A stretch of DNA of 64,000 nt from Manihot esculenta (Eukaryota; Streptophyta; Magnoliopsida; Malpighiales; Euphorbiaceae). The stretch lies in the NCBI RefSeq assembly GCF_001659605.2, contig NC_035170.2, positions 14,770,265 to 14,834,264 of the forward strand. The letters run 5' to 3'. Shown here piece after piece: positions 13,463 through 24,605 of the stretch; position 1 is the first letter of the stretch; each line of letters opens with the position of its first letter. A program made the translations under genes and the position numbers. A model generated the notes under the pieces. It was not told the origin of the DNA, made no database searches, and saw only the letters and a program-made list of their open reading frames with translations.

Positions 13463-16400
13463 GATAACGTGCAAAATAAACGACAGTGCGTTTCTTATCC
13501 CAAAATATTATACTCATATACTGTAAATAAAATTGTTATTTATTAGTAATCATTTATTAAAATGTTTATTTAAAATAAAACTTTAATTGTTTACTTTAAT
13601 TAGTTTAAAGTCAGAGAAAATTAAAAAAGAAAAAGTGGGGCGCAAAATAAACGATAGTGCCTAAACATTAAAAAGGAAATGATGGTCGCAAAATAAACAA
13701 CCGTGCGTTTCTTACCCCAAAATATTATGCTCATACATTTTAAACAAAATATAATAATTATTAGTAATTATTTATTCAAATATTCAATTAAAAAAAAGTT
13801 GTTTAATAAGTGTAAATTCAAGAACATTAACAAAGAAACGATGGGGAGCAAAATAAACGACAGTGCCTTACTTACCCCAAAATATTATACTCATACATTA
13901 TAAGCAAAATTGTTATTCATTAGTTATCGTTTATTCAAATATTTATCTAAAATAAAACATTAATTGTTTACTTTAATTAGTTTAAAGTAAAGAACATTAA
14001 AAAAGAAACGATAGGGCGCGAAAAAAACGACAGTGCCTTTTTTACCCCAAAATATTATACTCATACACTATAAATAAAATTGTTATTTATTAGTAATCAT
14101 TTATTCAAATATTCAATTAAAATAAAACTTTAATTGTTTACTTTAATAGGTTTGAAGTAGGAACGTTAAAAAAGAAACAATGTCCCAAAATAAATAACAG
14201 TGCTCTCCTTACCCTAAAATATTATACTTATACATTATAAAAAAATTATTATATATTAGTAATTATTTATTCAAATATTCAATTAAATTAAAACTTTAAT
14301 TGTTCACTTTAATTAGTTTAATGTCAAGAATATTAAAAAAGAAATAATGTGACGCAAAATAAACGACACGGTCTTCCTTACCGCTAAATATTATACTTAT
14401 ACGCTATAAACAAACTTGTTATATATTAGTAATCATTTATTCAAATGTTCAATTAAAATAAAACTTTAGTTGTTCACTTTAATTAGTTTAAAATCAAGAA
14501 CATTAAAAAAGAAATGATAACGTGCAAAATAAACGACAGTGCCTTTCTTATCCCAAAATATTATACTCATATATTATAAATAAAATTGTTATTTATTAGT
14601 AATAATTTATTCAAATGTTTATTTAAAATAAAACTTTAATTGTTTACTTTAATTAGTTTAAAGTCAGAGAAAATTAAAAACGAAACGATGGGGCACAAAA
14701 TAAACAATAGTGCCTAAACATTAAAAAGGAAATGATGGTCGCAAAATAAACAACCGTGCCTTTCTTACCCCAAAATATTATGCTCATACATTTTAAACAA
14801 AATATAATAATTATTAGTAATTATTTATTCAAATATTCAATTAAAAAAAAAGTTGTTTAATAAGTGTAAATTCAAGAACATTAACAAAGAAACGATGGGG
14901 AGCAAAATAAACGACAGTGCCTTACTTACCCCAAAATATTATACTCATACATTATAAGCAAAATTGTTATTCATTAGTTATCGTTTATTCAAATATTTAT
15001 CTAAAATAAAACATTAATTGTTTACTTTAATTAGTTTAAAGTAAAGAACATTAAAAAAGAAACGATAGGGCGCGAAAAAAACGACAGTGCCTTTCTTACC
15101 CCAAAATATTATACTCATACACTATAAATAAAATTGTTATTTATTAGTAATCATTTATTCAAATATTCAATTAAAATAAAACTTTAATTGTTTACTTTAA
15201 TAGGTTTGAAGTAGGAACGTTAAAAAAGAAACAATGTCCCAAAATAAATAACAGTGCTCTGCTTACCCTAAAATATTATACTTATACATTATAAAAAAAT
15301 TATTATATATTAGTAATTATTTATTCAAATATTCAATTAAATTAAAACTTTAATTGTTCACTTTAATATGTTTAATGTCAAGAATATTAAAAAAGAAATA
15401 ATGTGACGCAAAATAAACGACACGGTCTTCCTTACCCCTAAATATTATACTTATACGTTATAAACAAACTTGTTATATATTAGTAATCATTTATTCAAAT
15501 GTTCAATTAAAATAAAACTTTAGTTGTTCACTTTAATTAGTTTAAAATCAAGAACATTAAAAAAGAAATGATAACGTGCAAAATAAACGACACTGCGTTT
15601 CTTATCCCAAAATATTATACTCATATACTGTAAATAAAATTGTTATTTATTAGTAATCATTTATTCAAATGTTTATTTAAAATAAAACTTTAATTGTTTA
15701 CTTTAATTAGTTTAAAGTCAGAGAAAATTAAAAAAGAAAAAGTGGGGCGCAAAATAAACGATAGTGCCTAAACATTAAAAAGGAAATGATGGTCGCAAAA
15801 TAAACAACCGTGCCTTTCTTACCCCAAAATATTATGCTTATACATTTTAAATAAAATATAATATTTTTTAGTAATTATTTATTCAAGTATTCAATTAAAA
15901 CAAAAGTTGTTTAATAAGTGTAAATTCAAGAACATTAACAAAGAAACGTTGGGGAGCAAAATAAACGACAGTGCCTTACATACCCCAAAATATTATACTC
16001 ATACATTATAAGCAAAATTGCTATTCATTAGTAATCGTTTCTTCAAATATTCAATTAAAATAAAACATTAATTATTTACTTTAATTAGTTTAAAGTAAAA
16101 AACATTAAAAAAGAAACGATAGGGCGCGAAAGAAACGACAGTGCCTTTCTTACCCCAAAATATTATACTTATATACTATAAATAAAATTGTTATTTATTA
16201 GTAATCATTTATTCAAATATTCAATTAAAATAAAACTTTAATTGTTTACTTTAATCGGTTTGAAGTAGGAACGTTAAAAAAGAAATAATGGGCTCAAAAT
16301 AAATGACAGTGCCCTGCATACCCTAAAATATTATACTTATACATTATAAAAAAATTGTTATTTATTAGTAATCATTTATTCAAATATTCAATTAAATTAA

Positions 16401-17680
16401 AACTTTAATTGTTCACTTTAATTAGTTTAATGTCAAGAATATTAAAAAAGAAATCATGTAACGGAAAATAAACGACAGTGTCTTTCTTTCCCCTAAATAT
16501 TATACTTATACATTATAAACAAACTTGTTATATATTAGTAATCATTTATTCAAATATTCAATTAAAATAAAACTTTAGTTGTTCACTTTAATTAGTTTAA
16601 AATTAAGAACATTAAAAAAGAAATGATAACGTGCAAAATAAACGACAGTGCCTTTCTTATCCCAAAATATTATACTCATATATTTTAAATAAAATTGTTA
16701 TTTATTAGTAATCATTTATTCAAATGTTCATTTAAAATAAAACTTTAATTGTTTACTTTAATTAGTTTAAAGTCAGAGAACATTAAAAAAGAAACGATGG
16801 GGCGCAAAATAAACGACAGTGCCTAAACATTAAAAAGGAAATGATGGTCGCAAAATAAACAACCGTGCCTTTCTTACCCCAAAATATTATGTTCATATAT
16901 TTTAAACAAAATATAATAATTATTAGTAATTATTTATTCAAATATTCAATTAAAATAAAAGTTGTTTAATAAGTGTAAAGTCAAGAACATTAATAAAGAA
17001 ACGATGGGGCGCAAAATAAACGACAGTGCCTTACTTACCCCAAAATATTATACTCATACATTATAAGCAAAATTGTTATTCATTAGTAATCGTTTATTTA
17101 AATATTCAATTAAAATAAAACATTAATTGTTTACTTTAATTAGTTTAAAGTAAAGAATATTAAAAAAGAAACGATAGGACGCGAAATAAACGACAGTGCC
17201 TTTTTTACCCCAAAATATTATACTCATACATTATCAACAAAATTGTTATTCATTTGTAATCATTTATTCAAATATTCAGTTAAAATAAAACTTTAATTGT
17301 TCATTTTATTTAATTTAAAGTCAAGAACATTAAAAAAGAAATAATGTGGCGCAAAATAAACAACAGTGTATTTCTTACCCCAAAATGTTATACTTATACA
17401 TTATAGACAAACTTGTTATATATTAGTAATCATTTATTCAAATGTTCAATTAAAATAAAACTTTAATTTTTCACTTTAATTAGTTTAAAGTCAAGAACTT
17501 TAAAAAAGAAATGATGGGGCGCAAAACAAATGACAGTGCCTTACTTATGCCAAAATGTTATACTCATATATTATAAATAAAATTGTTATTTATTAGTAAT
17601 CATTTATTCAAATGTTCAATTAAAATAAAACTTTAATTGTTCATTTTAATTAGTTTAAAGTCAAGAACATTAAAAAAGAA

Positions 17681-18017
17681 GGCCAGTTTCTGCGAGTGAT
17701 ATGGGCAAGTTACTGGCCCAATCACTTCTCTGCGTGTTTGGCTCCGAGCTTCTTTTTCTGCGGGTGATCTGGCCAAGTCATTGACTCAATCAGTCTCCTG
17801 TGAGGTAGTTTAGGATTCTGCTCAAGCTTGATCAGGGCAGTGATTTGGGCAAGTCACTGACCCAATCACTTTTTCTGTCATTTTTTGCACTTTTTCTCCA
17901 TTTTTCCAATTTCTTCCTTTTCTGTAAAAACAAGGTAAAAGCCATAAGTTAAGCTAAAAAATGTGTAAATAAACAATAATAAAGATATAAAAAATGTGGC
18001 TAAATTATGCTTGATCA
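17681..18017 (-). repeat. Truncated 3' LTR of Ath-1 (first 337 bp only)
   Basis: On the minus strand the LTR starts TGATCAAGCATAATTTAGCC at 18017 and aligns with the solo LTR starting at 44168. It stops at 17681 after ACTGGCC, inside U3, and abuts satellite directly. It carries GTGATTTGGGCAAGTCAC-like palindromic modules. Confidence 0.92.
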
Positions 18018-18052
18018 AATACCCCCACACCTAGCTTTTTGCTTGTCCTCAA
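18018..18052 (-). promoter_or_regulatory. Ath-1 polypurine tract cassette
   Basis: Minus strand: TTGAGGACAA, a 12-nt spacer, then AGGTGTGGGGGTATT directly against the LTR start TGATCA. Its position fits the plus-strand primer (PPT) of an LTR retrotransposon. Confidence 0.85.
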
Positions 18053-19024
18053 GCAACAAACAACTTAGTCAATCAAGCTCCTTTTTCTTTTGAGCCTAAG
18101 TACCACTTAATTATTCCCCCCTAGACTCCTAAATTGAAGCAACACAGTGTAGACTACATGCACTAAGGTTTTTCCTTCTTTTTCCTTGTTTCCCTTCTCT
18201 TACCATGGCCAAGAGAAAGGTTTTTGATTCAATCATGCTTATTCTTGTTTCATGCTTAATGCAACCCCTAAGAATGACTTGCCCTTTTTTAATCACACCT
18301 TTTTTTTTTTTATTCAGCAGCACTTTTTTATTCTTGCCTGAATAAGTCACTAACCTTTTTACGCGAAGGTGCATATTGGTGATACCCACCCCCGGTTACT
18401 CAGTTAGTCACTTATTCAAGTGGCTACTAGCTCTGTTCATAGTTTATTTGACCATTGGAACAGGTTATATTTGTGCTTTTGTGCTGGTCTTTTTCTTTTT
18501 CTTTGTATGACAGTTTGGGCAAATCAATTTTTAGGAAGTTACACCTAACTTTTTATTTGCATGTATTTATTTTTATTTCCCTTGACCAAAGCAAACTTAG
18601 GGATTCAATTCAAGAAAAGGACTTTCCAAAGTGAAGGTAGCACACTATAATTGATTCAATTTAGGCCTAAAGGGTGGAAAATCAATGGGGTCATGAGATA
18701 GGAAGCTCTTTTAACCTTGTTATCTATGCTGAGTAAAGCAAAAGCTAGGTCAAAATTCTGTGTGTGTGCAAAGAGTGAAAAATGTGTGGAAAAATTTTTG
18801 TGTGTGTTTATGGGGAAAAAAGATGCAAAAAAAAAAAAACAAAAAGAAAACAAAAAACAATGTAATCAATGCAAAAAGATAACCTAACAGTAAATACCCC
18901 CACACCCATTCCAAACATTGTCCTCAATGGTTAAACATATATATAGAAATTAAAGAGAAAAGGGAAAAGGACTTCCTGGCCTGGGGGTGATTTGGCCAGT
19001 GATCTGGGCCAATTACTGGTCCAA
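18053..19024 (-). other. Ath-1 3' untranslated region with conserved block and second PPT-like cassette
   Basis: No supportable gene is present. The segment around 18361-18470 (ACTATGAACAGAGC, then CTAGTAGCCACTTG and the GAGTAACCGGGGG part) recurs in Ath-N (about 24915-25020) and Ath-2 (about 51720-51850). A second TTGAGGACAA-spacer-GGTGTGGGGGTATT cassette lies at 18892-18927. An A-rich run occupies about 18825-18860. The open frames here are low-complexity. Confidence 0.75.
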
Positions 19025-20725
19025 TCACTGTCTGTCACGGTGCTGAGGCAGAAAATGGTCTACTAGCAGGTTCAGCAGGTGCTCCATCCTGTGCATTCCA
19101 TCCTCAAGTCTACTGAGACGAGCCTCGACTGTCTGGTTGGGGGCTGCGTCTTCAGGTGGCTGAGGTGCATCCTGCTGGGGGGCTGCTGGAGGTACTTCAT
19201 TGGCTGGTTCCTGTCCTATGTTTCCCATTATTTCCTTTGCTGGGGCATCTGTGGGGGCTGCCTGCTGGGTTTTGGTGAGCTGGTTGGCTGTTCTCCTTCT
19301 GAAAATACGCTCATGGCGTGGTGTGATGGGACCTGCAGGTGTAATGGAAAACATATCCCCTACTTTGCAAATCAACCCCATATCATCTAATGTGCGTAGG
19401 TCCAAGGGGGTTGGTTTGTGGGTAGGGGAAAGGTCAGTGTGTGTAGGGTGTAACAACTTGAGATTCACTGCAATGGCAGTGATCAGATGGCCTAAAATCA
19501 GGGGCCTGTGATACTGAATGATGCTGGCTAATTGGGTGGCAACCCAATATCCAAGATGGATCTTCCTGTGTGTGTGCATGCACCATAGTATGTACAGCTC
19601 AGTTCTGGTCAGGATGTTTGAAGCATCCTTCCTCCCCGAAAATGTATAGGCTAAGAACCTATGAATATACTTGAGGCTGGGGTTTCTGAGGTAGAGGTCC
19701 TTGGACCTGGTGGGTGAGTATGCATCTGGGGGATTATCACATAGTTCCTGATATGCAGCACTTGGATTAAATGTAGCAGGGAAGTCCCAAGTAGACTCAG
19801 GGCATTCACAACCCATGGCTATGCCAAATTCCTGCAGGGACAAGCGAAATCGTTGTCCCAATAGCCTGAACCCCACTGTCCCTGGTGTGTGCAGATTGTG
19901 CATGGCCGTTTTGTCAAAATAAAATGTGGTGTAGAACTCGTGTGTGAGTTCCAGAAAAGAGGGCATGCTCAGGGAGAAAAATTTTTCCCAACCAATAGTA
20001 GAGACGAAATTGTGTACCTGGGTATGGAGTCGCAATGCGCCAAGGGTGCCATGATGTACATACTTACCTGGGTGATATGGCAGAGAGGATATTTGGTCCA
20101 GCCTGGTGCGCTCAGAAGCTTTGTTGAATGTTAGAGCTTGGGTGATGTGATCTGGGCAGGGTGGTTTGGGCAAATCGCCAGGCAGATCACTGGGCAAATC
20201 ACTGGGCGTATCGCTGGGTATGTCACTGGGCACGTCTCTGGGCGTATCACTGGGTATGTCACTGGGCACGTCTCTGGGCGTATCACTAGGCAAATCGCGG
20301 GTTGTATCCCTTGGCACGCTACTCGCTTCATGACCCGCGAGATGTGTCGCAATGGTTGTCTCTGTTTCCTGCTCTGGGTGTGGCAGTGGAGTTGGTGACG
20401 GCGTTCTTGGCCGTTTCTGCCCCTGGCCGGTGGAAGTGGTGGCTTCCGGTGGCGTTTCGCCTTCAGGGATTGCTATCGGGTCTGTTGGGGAGGTGTATGG
20501 TGGGGCGATCCTCGTCGCTTTGTTTTGCCGGTGATACGCCTGGACTTTCGGTGAGATGGGTCGCCCGGATGTTGTTCCAGTAGCCAGTGGTGTTTCGGCG
20601 CTGGTGGTGGCTGGTGGAGGTGTGTCCCATGCTTCGTCATCGCTGTCAGAGGGGCTGGGTCTCGATAGCCCTAGTTTCTTCCACATGAATGGTCCGCTGG
20701 TAGCCTTCATTTTGATCCTAACCAT
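19025..20725 (-). CDS. ATHILA ORF-1-like protein (566 aa), intact
   Basis: Function is unknown. Athila elements typically carry such an extra ORF between integrase and the 3' LTR, often called env-like. The start at 20725 is chosen because Ath-2 has the same first residues (MVRIKMKA, then GPFMWKKLGL) at its own ATG; the frame is open further upstream but that part looks like translated leader. Residues 1-200 are rich in Pro, Ser and Thr. Residues about 144-187 repeat Asp-Leu/Val-Pro-Ser units from palindromic DNA modules, including a 36-bp tandem pair. Residues about 200-470 form a globular domain resembling the Arabidopsis retrotransposon ORF-1 (ATHILA) family, for example TPGTVGFRLLGQRFRLSLQEF (split at 280-300). 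The last 35 residues have coiled-coil-like heptads. I see no clear transmembrane segment or signal peptide, so an envelope role is not supported here. Confidence 0.8.
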   Translation of the reverse strand: MVRIKMKATSGPFMWKKLGLSRPSPSDSDDEAWDTPPPATTSAETPLATGTTSGRPISPKVQAYHRQNKATRIAPPYTSPTDPIAIPEGETPPEATTSTGQGQKRPRTPSPTPLPHPEQETETTIATHLAGHEASSVPRDTTRDLPSDTPRDVPSDIPSDTPRDVPSDIPSDTPSDLPSDLPGDLPKPPCPDHITQALTFNKASERTRLDQISSLPYHPGKYVHHGTLGALRLHTQVHNFVSTIGWEKFFSLSMPSFLELTHEFYTTFYFDKTAMHNLHTPGTVGFRLLGQRFRLSLQEFGIAMGCECPESTWDFPATFNPSAAYQELCDNPPDAYSPTRSKDLYLRNPSLKYIHRFLAYTFSGRKDASNILTRTELYILWCMHTHRKIHLGYWVATQLASIIQYHRPLILGHLITAIAVNLKLLHPTHTDLSPTHKPTPLDLRTLDDMGLICKVGDMFSITPAGPITPRHERIFRRRTANQLTKTQQAAPTDAPAKEIMGNIGQEPANEVPPAAPQQDAPQPPEDAAPNQTVEARLSRLEDGMHRMEHLLNLLVDHFLPQHRDRQ

Positions 20726-21281
20726 GGTGGTCTTGAGGTTGCCGGTGGTGGTTATCGGTGAGATAGAGCGTCGGAGAAGAAGAAAGCGAAGAGTGAGGTG
20801 AAAATAGTAAGATCGCGTAAAAATAAAAAAAAATAAGGAAAATTTACTTAAAGTGATTTGGGTAGTTGAACTGCCCTGATCATTAATTGCTGGCCCTCTA
20901 GATTTCTTGACAGGGTGATTTGGGCAAATCACTGGCCCAATCACTTTCTTCCTTGAGGTTGCTTAGCTGGTACTATTCACGCCTCATCTGATGGTGTGTT
21001 GATTTGGCGATGTGGTCTGGTGACTTGGTCAAATCACCTGTGTAAATCACTTCTTTGGTGCAACTGCTCGGTTGTTTTTGTTCTGTCTGAGATGAGCCCT
21101 GTCAATGTGGCCTGTCGATGTGGGCAAATCACTGCCCCAATCACTTGTCACTATGCTTCAGTCAGGTGATCTACCCAGTGATTTGGGCAAATTGCCCCAG
21201 TGATTTGGGCAGATCACTACATCTGGGCTGCCTCCCAGTAGCGCCCTATTTTCTGTCTTGGTCTAGACATCAGTGTCTTTC
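20726..21281 (-). other. Ath-1 spacer between integrase and ORF-1 gene, rich in palindromic modules
   Basis: No gene is seen. Palindromes GTGATTTGGGCAAATCAC (20915-20932) and AGTGATTTGGGCAGATCACT (21199-21218) stand among several imperfect copies. The segment GGGCGCTACTGGGAGGCAGC (minus strand, about 21226-21246) recurs just after the coding region of Ath-2 (about 50600) and Ath-N (about 26510-26535). It therefore marks a conserved post-integrase site. Confidence 0.75.
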
Positions 21282-22954
21282 TCAGCAGTCTAAGGAAGGG
21301 GGGTCCAAGGGAACCTCCTCCACAAGATGAATAGTAAAGCCTTCATAAAATTTCTTCAAACGATGTCCATTGACTTTGAAAATTTTGCTTGTTTGTGGAC
21401 TCCGGATGTCAACAGCTCCATGTAGATAGACATGCTCAACCAAGAATGGCCTAATCCACCTAGACCGAAGCTTCCCAGGGAATAATTTGAACCTGGAATC
21501 AAAAAACAAGACTTTATCACCAACCTGGAAGTGTTTTCTTGAGATATTCTTGTCATGGAAGGCTTTAGTCTTTGCTTTGTAATCCCATGAAGCTTCATAT
21601 GCATCATGCCGGATCTCTTCAAGCTCTTGAAGTTGCAATTTCCTGTTGGTGCCAGCTTCTTTTTCATCAAGGTTGCAGCTCTTCACAGCCCAATAGGCTT
21701 TGTGTTCAAGTTCCACGGGTAGATGGTAAGCTTTCCCATAAATCAGCCTATATGGGGACATCCCAATTGGAGTCTTATATGCTGTTCTATATGCCCATAA
21801 AGCATCATTGAGGTGCACACTCCAGTCCTTGCGATTTGGGCAGACCGTTTTCTCTAAGATGGACTTGATCTCCCTATTTGATACTTCGGCCAGCCCATTT
21901 GTTTGAGGATGATAGGCAGTAGAGGTTCTATGGATGACATGGTGCTTCTTGAGGAGAGTTTCTACTACCTTGTTGCAAAAATGGGTGCCTCGATCACTGA
22001 TTATGGCTTTGGGCAGACCAAATCTTGAGAAAATGTGGGATTTTACAAAGTCACACACTGTTTTTGCATCATCAGCCCTTGTTGCTTTGGCCTCAATCCA
22101 CTTGGACACATAATCCACAGCTAGAAGTATGTAGGTGTTGCCAAAGGAAGGTGGGAATGGCCCCATGAAGTCAATGCCCCATATGTCAAAGATTTCACAT
22201 ACCATGATGGGTGCTTGTGGCATTTCACTTCGGTTGCCAATATTTCCCGTTTGTTGGCATCTTGCACATGACCTACAAAATAAATAAGAGTCTCTGAATA
22301 TGTTAGGCCAAAATAACCCACTTTCAAGGATGTTCAAGGCTGTCTTGCGTGGCCCAAAGTGACCTCCACAGCTGTAAGAGTGACAGAAAGTTAGGACATA
22401 AGAGATTTCATGGTTGGGGATGCATCTTCGGATCACTTGGTCTGCACAATGCTTCCATAAGTAAGGCTCATCCCACACATAATACCTTGCCTCTTTCTTG
22501 ATCTTGTCTCTCATGTGTTTGGGAAAATCAGTAGGTAAATCTCCTGTGGCAAGGAAATTTACAATATCAGCATACCATGGTTCTTCTTCTTGGACAGCAA
22601 AGAGGTGCTCATCAGGGAATGTCTCATTGATGGGGCATGGCTCCATTTCTGAAAGTATCCTGCTGAGGTGGTCAGCCACGAGGTTCTCCTTTCCCTTCTT
22701 GTCACGGATTTCCAAGTCAAACTCTTGTAACAGCAATATCCATCGCACCAGCCTCGGTTTGGACTCCTTTTTCTTGATTAAATACCTCAATGCAGCATGG
22801 TCTGAGTAGATAATCACCTTTGTCCCAAGTAGATAGGACCGAAACTTCTCCAATGCAAACACAACAGCCAACAACTCTTTTTCTGTGGTAGAATAATTGC
22901 ATTGTGCTGTATCTAAAGTGCGTGAGGCATAGTGAATGACATGAGGAGAGTTAC
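21282..22954 (-). pseudogene. pol: Ath-1 pol, RNase H C-terminal part and integrase (uninterrupted frame, cut off from RT)
   Basis: The frame is open from the insertion junction at 22954 to the stop at 21282. Counting from an in-frame Leu codon at 22874, the RNase H tail covers residues 1-70 (YSDHAAL at 23-29). The integrase zinc finger follows, with H165, H172, C203 and C206. The catalytic triad is D235 (GIDFMG), D294 (IISDRG) and E330 (HPQTNGLAE). The C-terminal part ends at residue 530. All integrase catalytic residues are present, so this segment is young. It is called a pseudogene because the polyprotein is split by Ath-N and the reverse transcriptase part has a frameshift. Confidence 0.92.
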
Positions 22955-24570
22955 TGATAGGCAGTTGTCGAAGCCGTCAAAAATAAACCTATTAAACAAT
23001 CAACAATAAACTTGCAGATAGTGGCAATAGGGTCGAATCCACAGGGAATTGATACTTACTTATTTTCCTTGTCAAGACCAAGTAAAGAAACAAACAATAA
23101 AAGTAAAATGGGGGTTTTGAGGTTTGATAAACTAAACTAATATTGAAAGCAATATAGAAAAGCAAATAATTAAAGTAGAGAAATTCAATAATGAGAAAGG
23201 CCTAGTTGAAGAGTTGGATCCACTTTAGTTGTTGGGATTGATCATTGAAACTTATATTCTCTTATTTAACTCAATAAATTAGTTATGGAGGTGGAAGACG
23301 CTTCTCACCAACCATATCCCTCCTTAAGCATAGATTATTTAGGGAACGTCCTCTAATTAATCACTAATTAACAAGTTGCCAAGGAACGTCCTTGGGCCTT
23401 TGGCATCTAACAACTGTTAATTGCATTAAGAAATAGAGAGACCTAATTCTAGCTACCCAAACGTATGGTGATATTGCTAGATTATGCAATTTCCTAGGTT
23501 TTTACACCAAGGGTTACTTGTGTTTGAATAATTCCAGCAATTACGGACTAAAAATTATCCAAACTAACAAAGAATTACTTTGCAATCAAGAATCAAGTGG
23601 CCAATTTGATCAAAACAACAAAGCAACAATGAATTAAGCACAAAATTGCATAAATACTGATTAATAAAAGAATAACATAAAGGTTCAGATCTCCCAATCC
23701 ATAAAAAACCAAAATTTCACCTTATTCTTCAACTAGAAAAAGGGTTTCAACCACTCATGGCTGAAACTAACATAAAAGAAAAGAAAGAAAGCAAAAAGAA
23801 GGAGAAAAAGGGCCAATTGGCCTGCTGGTGTGGTGCGGCTGCTGGTGCGGCTTCTGCCGAGGATGTATGATGATCCCCAGATGATCCAAAGATACCTGAT
23901 CTGCTGGTTTGCATGCCCTTTTATAGCTGAAGAGGCTGCCCTAGGTTTCCTTGTTGAGATGGGACTCCTTTTCCCAATTGGAGTTGAATTCTTGGAAGGT
24001 AATTGTATTTTGATGAGATTTGCCTTCCTAAATATGTGGGATTGAGTGCTGAGGTGTCTTTAGGGTTTGCTGAGCTGTCCACACGTGTTTGGGAGGGAAA
24101 ACACTTCTTGAGCATTTGAATTTTGATTTTCCCGCAATTTACTGTCTGCTGGTTGTTGGTGCTGTTTGCCCGGGTTGTTTGGGCAAACAGCTCGGGCAAA
24201 CAGTCTGTTTTCCCTGTTGCCTGCGCACTGCTGGCCTGTTTGCCCAGTCTGTTTGGGCAAACAGTCTGATTTTTGTGCTCTGCTTCTGCCTTGCTGATCT
24301 GTTTGCCCAGTCTGTTTGGGCAAACAGTCTGGTCAAACAACAGATTGTTCCTCTTCCATTTCAGCTTCAACTTTGGTTTGGGCAAACAATTTGGGCAAAC
24401 CATGCTTGTGCAATTTTGCTCTCTTTTGGGCAGATTTAAGGCCATTTTTGCCAAATTACCATTTTACTCCATTTTCTGCAAAATAAGGTTAAAACCACAA
24501 AATTAGGTAGAAAATGTGTAAATTAACATAAATATCAATATGGAAAATGGGTCTAAATTTGGCTCTATCA
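22955..24570 (-). repeat. Ath-N 3' LTR (1616 bp)
   Basis: The plus strand begins TGATAGGCAGTTG and ends GGCTCTATCA. A TATA box (TATAAAA on the minus strand) lies at 23919-23925. Three hairpins of 11-bp stems occupy 24161-24191, 24236-24264 and 24299-24327. The R/U5 end shares the run CCCTATTGCCACTATCTGC with the other Athila LTRs. Small open frames in it are not genes; the same frames recur in the 5' LTR. Confidence 0.95.
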
Positions 24571-24605
24571 AATACCCCCACACCTAACCCTTTGCTTGTC
24601 CTCAA
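24571..24605 (-). promoter_or_regulatory. Ath-N polypurine tract cassette
   Basis: Minus strand: TTGAGGACAA, spacer, then AGGTGTGGGGGTATT adjoining the LTR start TGATAG. It has the same form as the Ath-1 and Ath-2 tracts. Confidence 0.85.

Larger units (their letters stand above)
1..17680. repeat. AT-rich satellite array, ~170-bp monomer in ~1053-bp higher-order repeats
   Basis: Head-to-tail monomers share a G/C-containing core (GGGCGCAAAATAAACGACAG, then TGCC and CTTACCCC) followed by about 120 bp of A/T. Spacing of successive cores is 157-171 bp, with a 46-bp stub once per unit. The marker GATAACGTGC occurs once per higher-order unit, at 63, 1105, 2157, 3092, 4092, 5040, 6082, 7136, 8188, 9244, 10301, 11354, 12409, 13463, 14516, 15570 and 16625. 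Most intervals are 1042-1057 bp. Each unit holds six monomer types, recognisable by the words before the core: GATAACGTGC, GATGGGGCGC, (stub) GATGGTCGC, GATGGGGCGC, GATAGGGCGCG, CAATGGGCCC and AATGTGACGC. No transposon interrupts the array. A monomer near nucleosome length with higher-order structure is typical of centromeric satellites, but that role is inference. Confidence 0.97.

Noticed and set aside
1346..13903. Repeated 66-74-codon open frames in the left satellite
   Set aside because: They are the same monomer words translated in one frame, recur with the repeat period, and have Lys/Asn/Ile-rich composition expected from A/T sequence. No gene evidence.
1..17680. CENP-B-box-like motif in the satellite core
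   Set aside because: The core (GGGCGCAAAATAAACGACAG) does not fit the NTTCGNNNNANNCGGGN pattern on either strand as far as I can see.
18129..18853. Small minus-strand frames in the Ath-1 3' region
   Set aside because: Low-complexity Lys- or Phe-rich translations across A- or T-runs; not conserved as protein in Ath-N or Ath-2, where only the DNA block is conserved.
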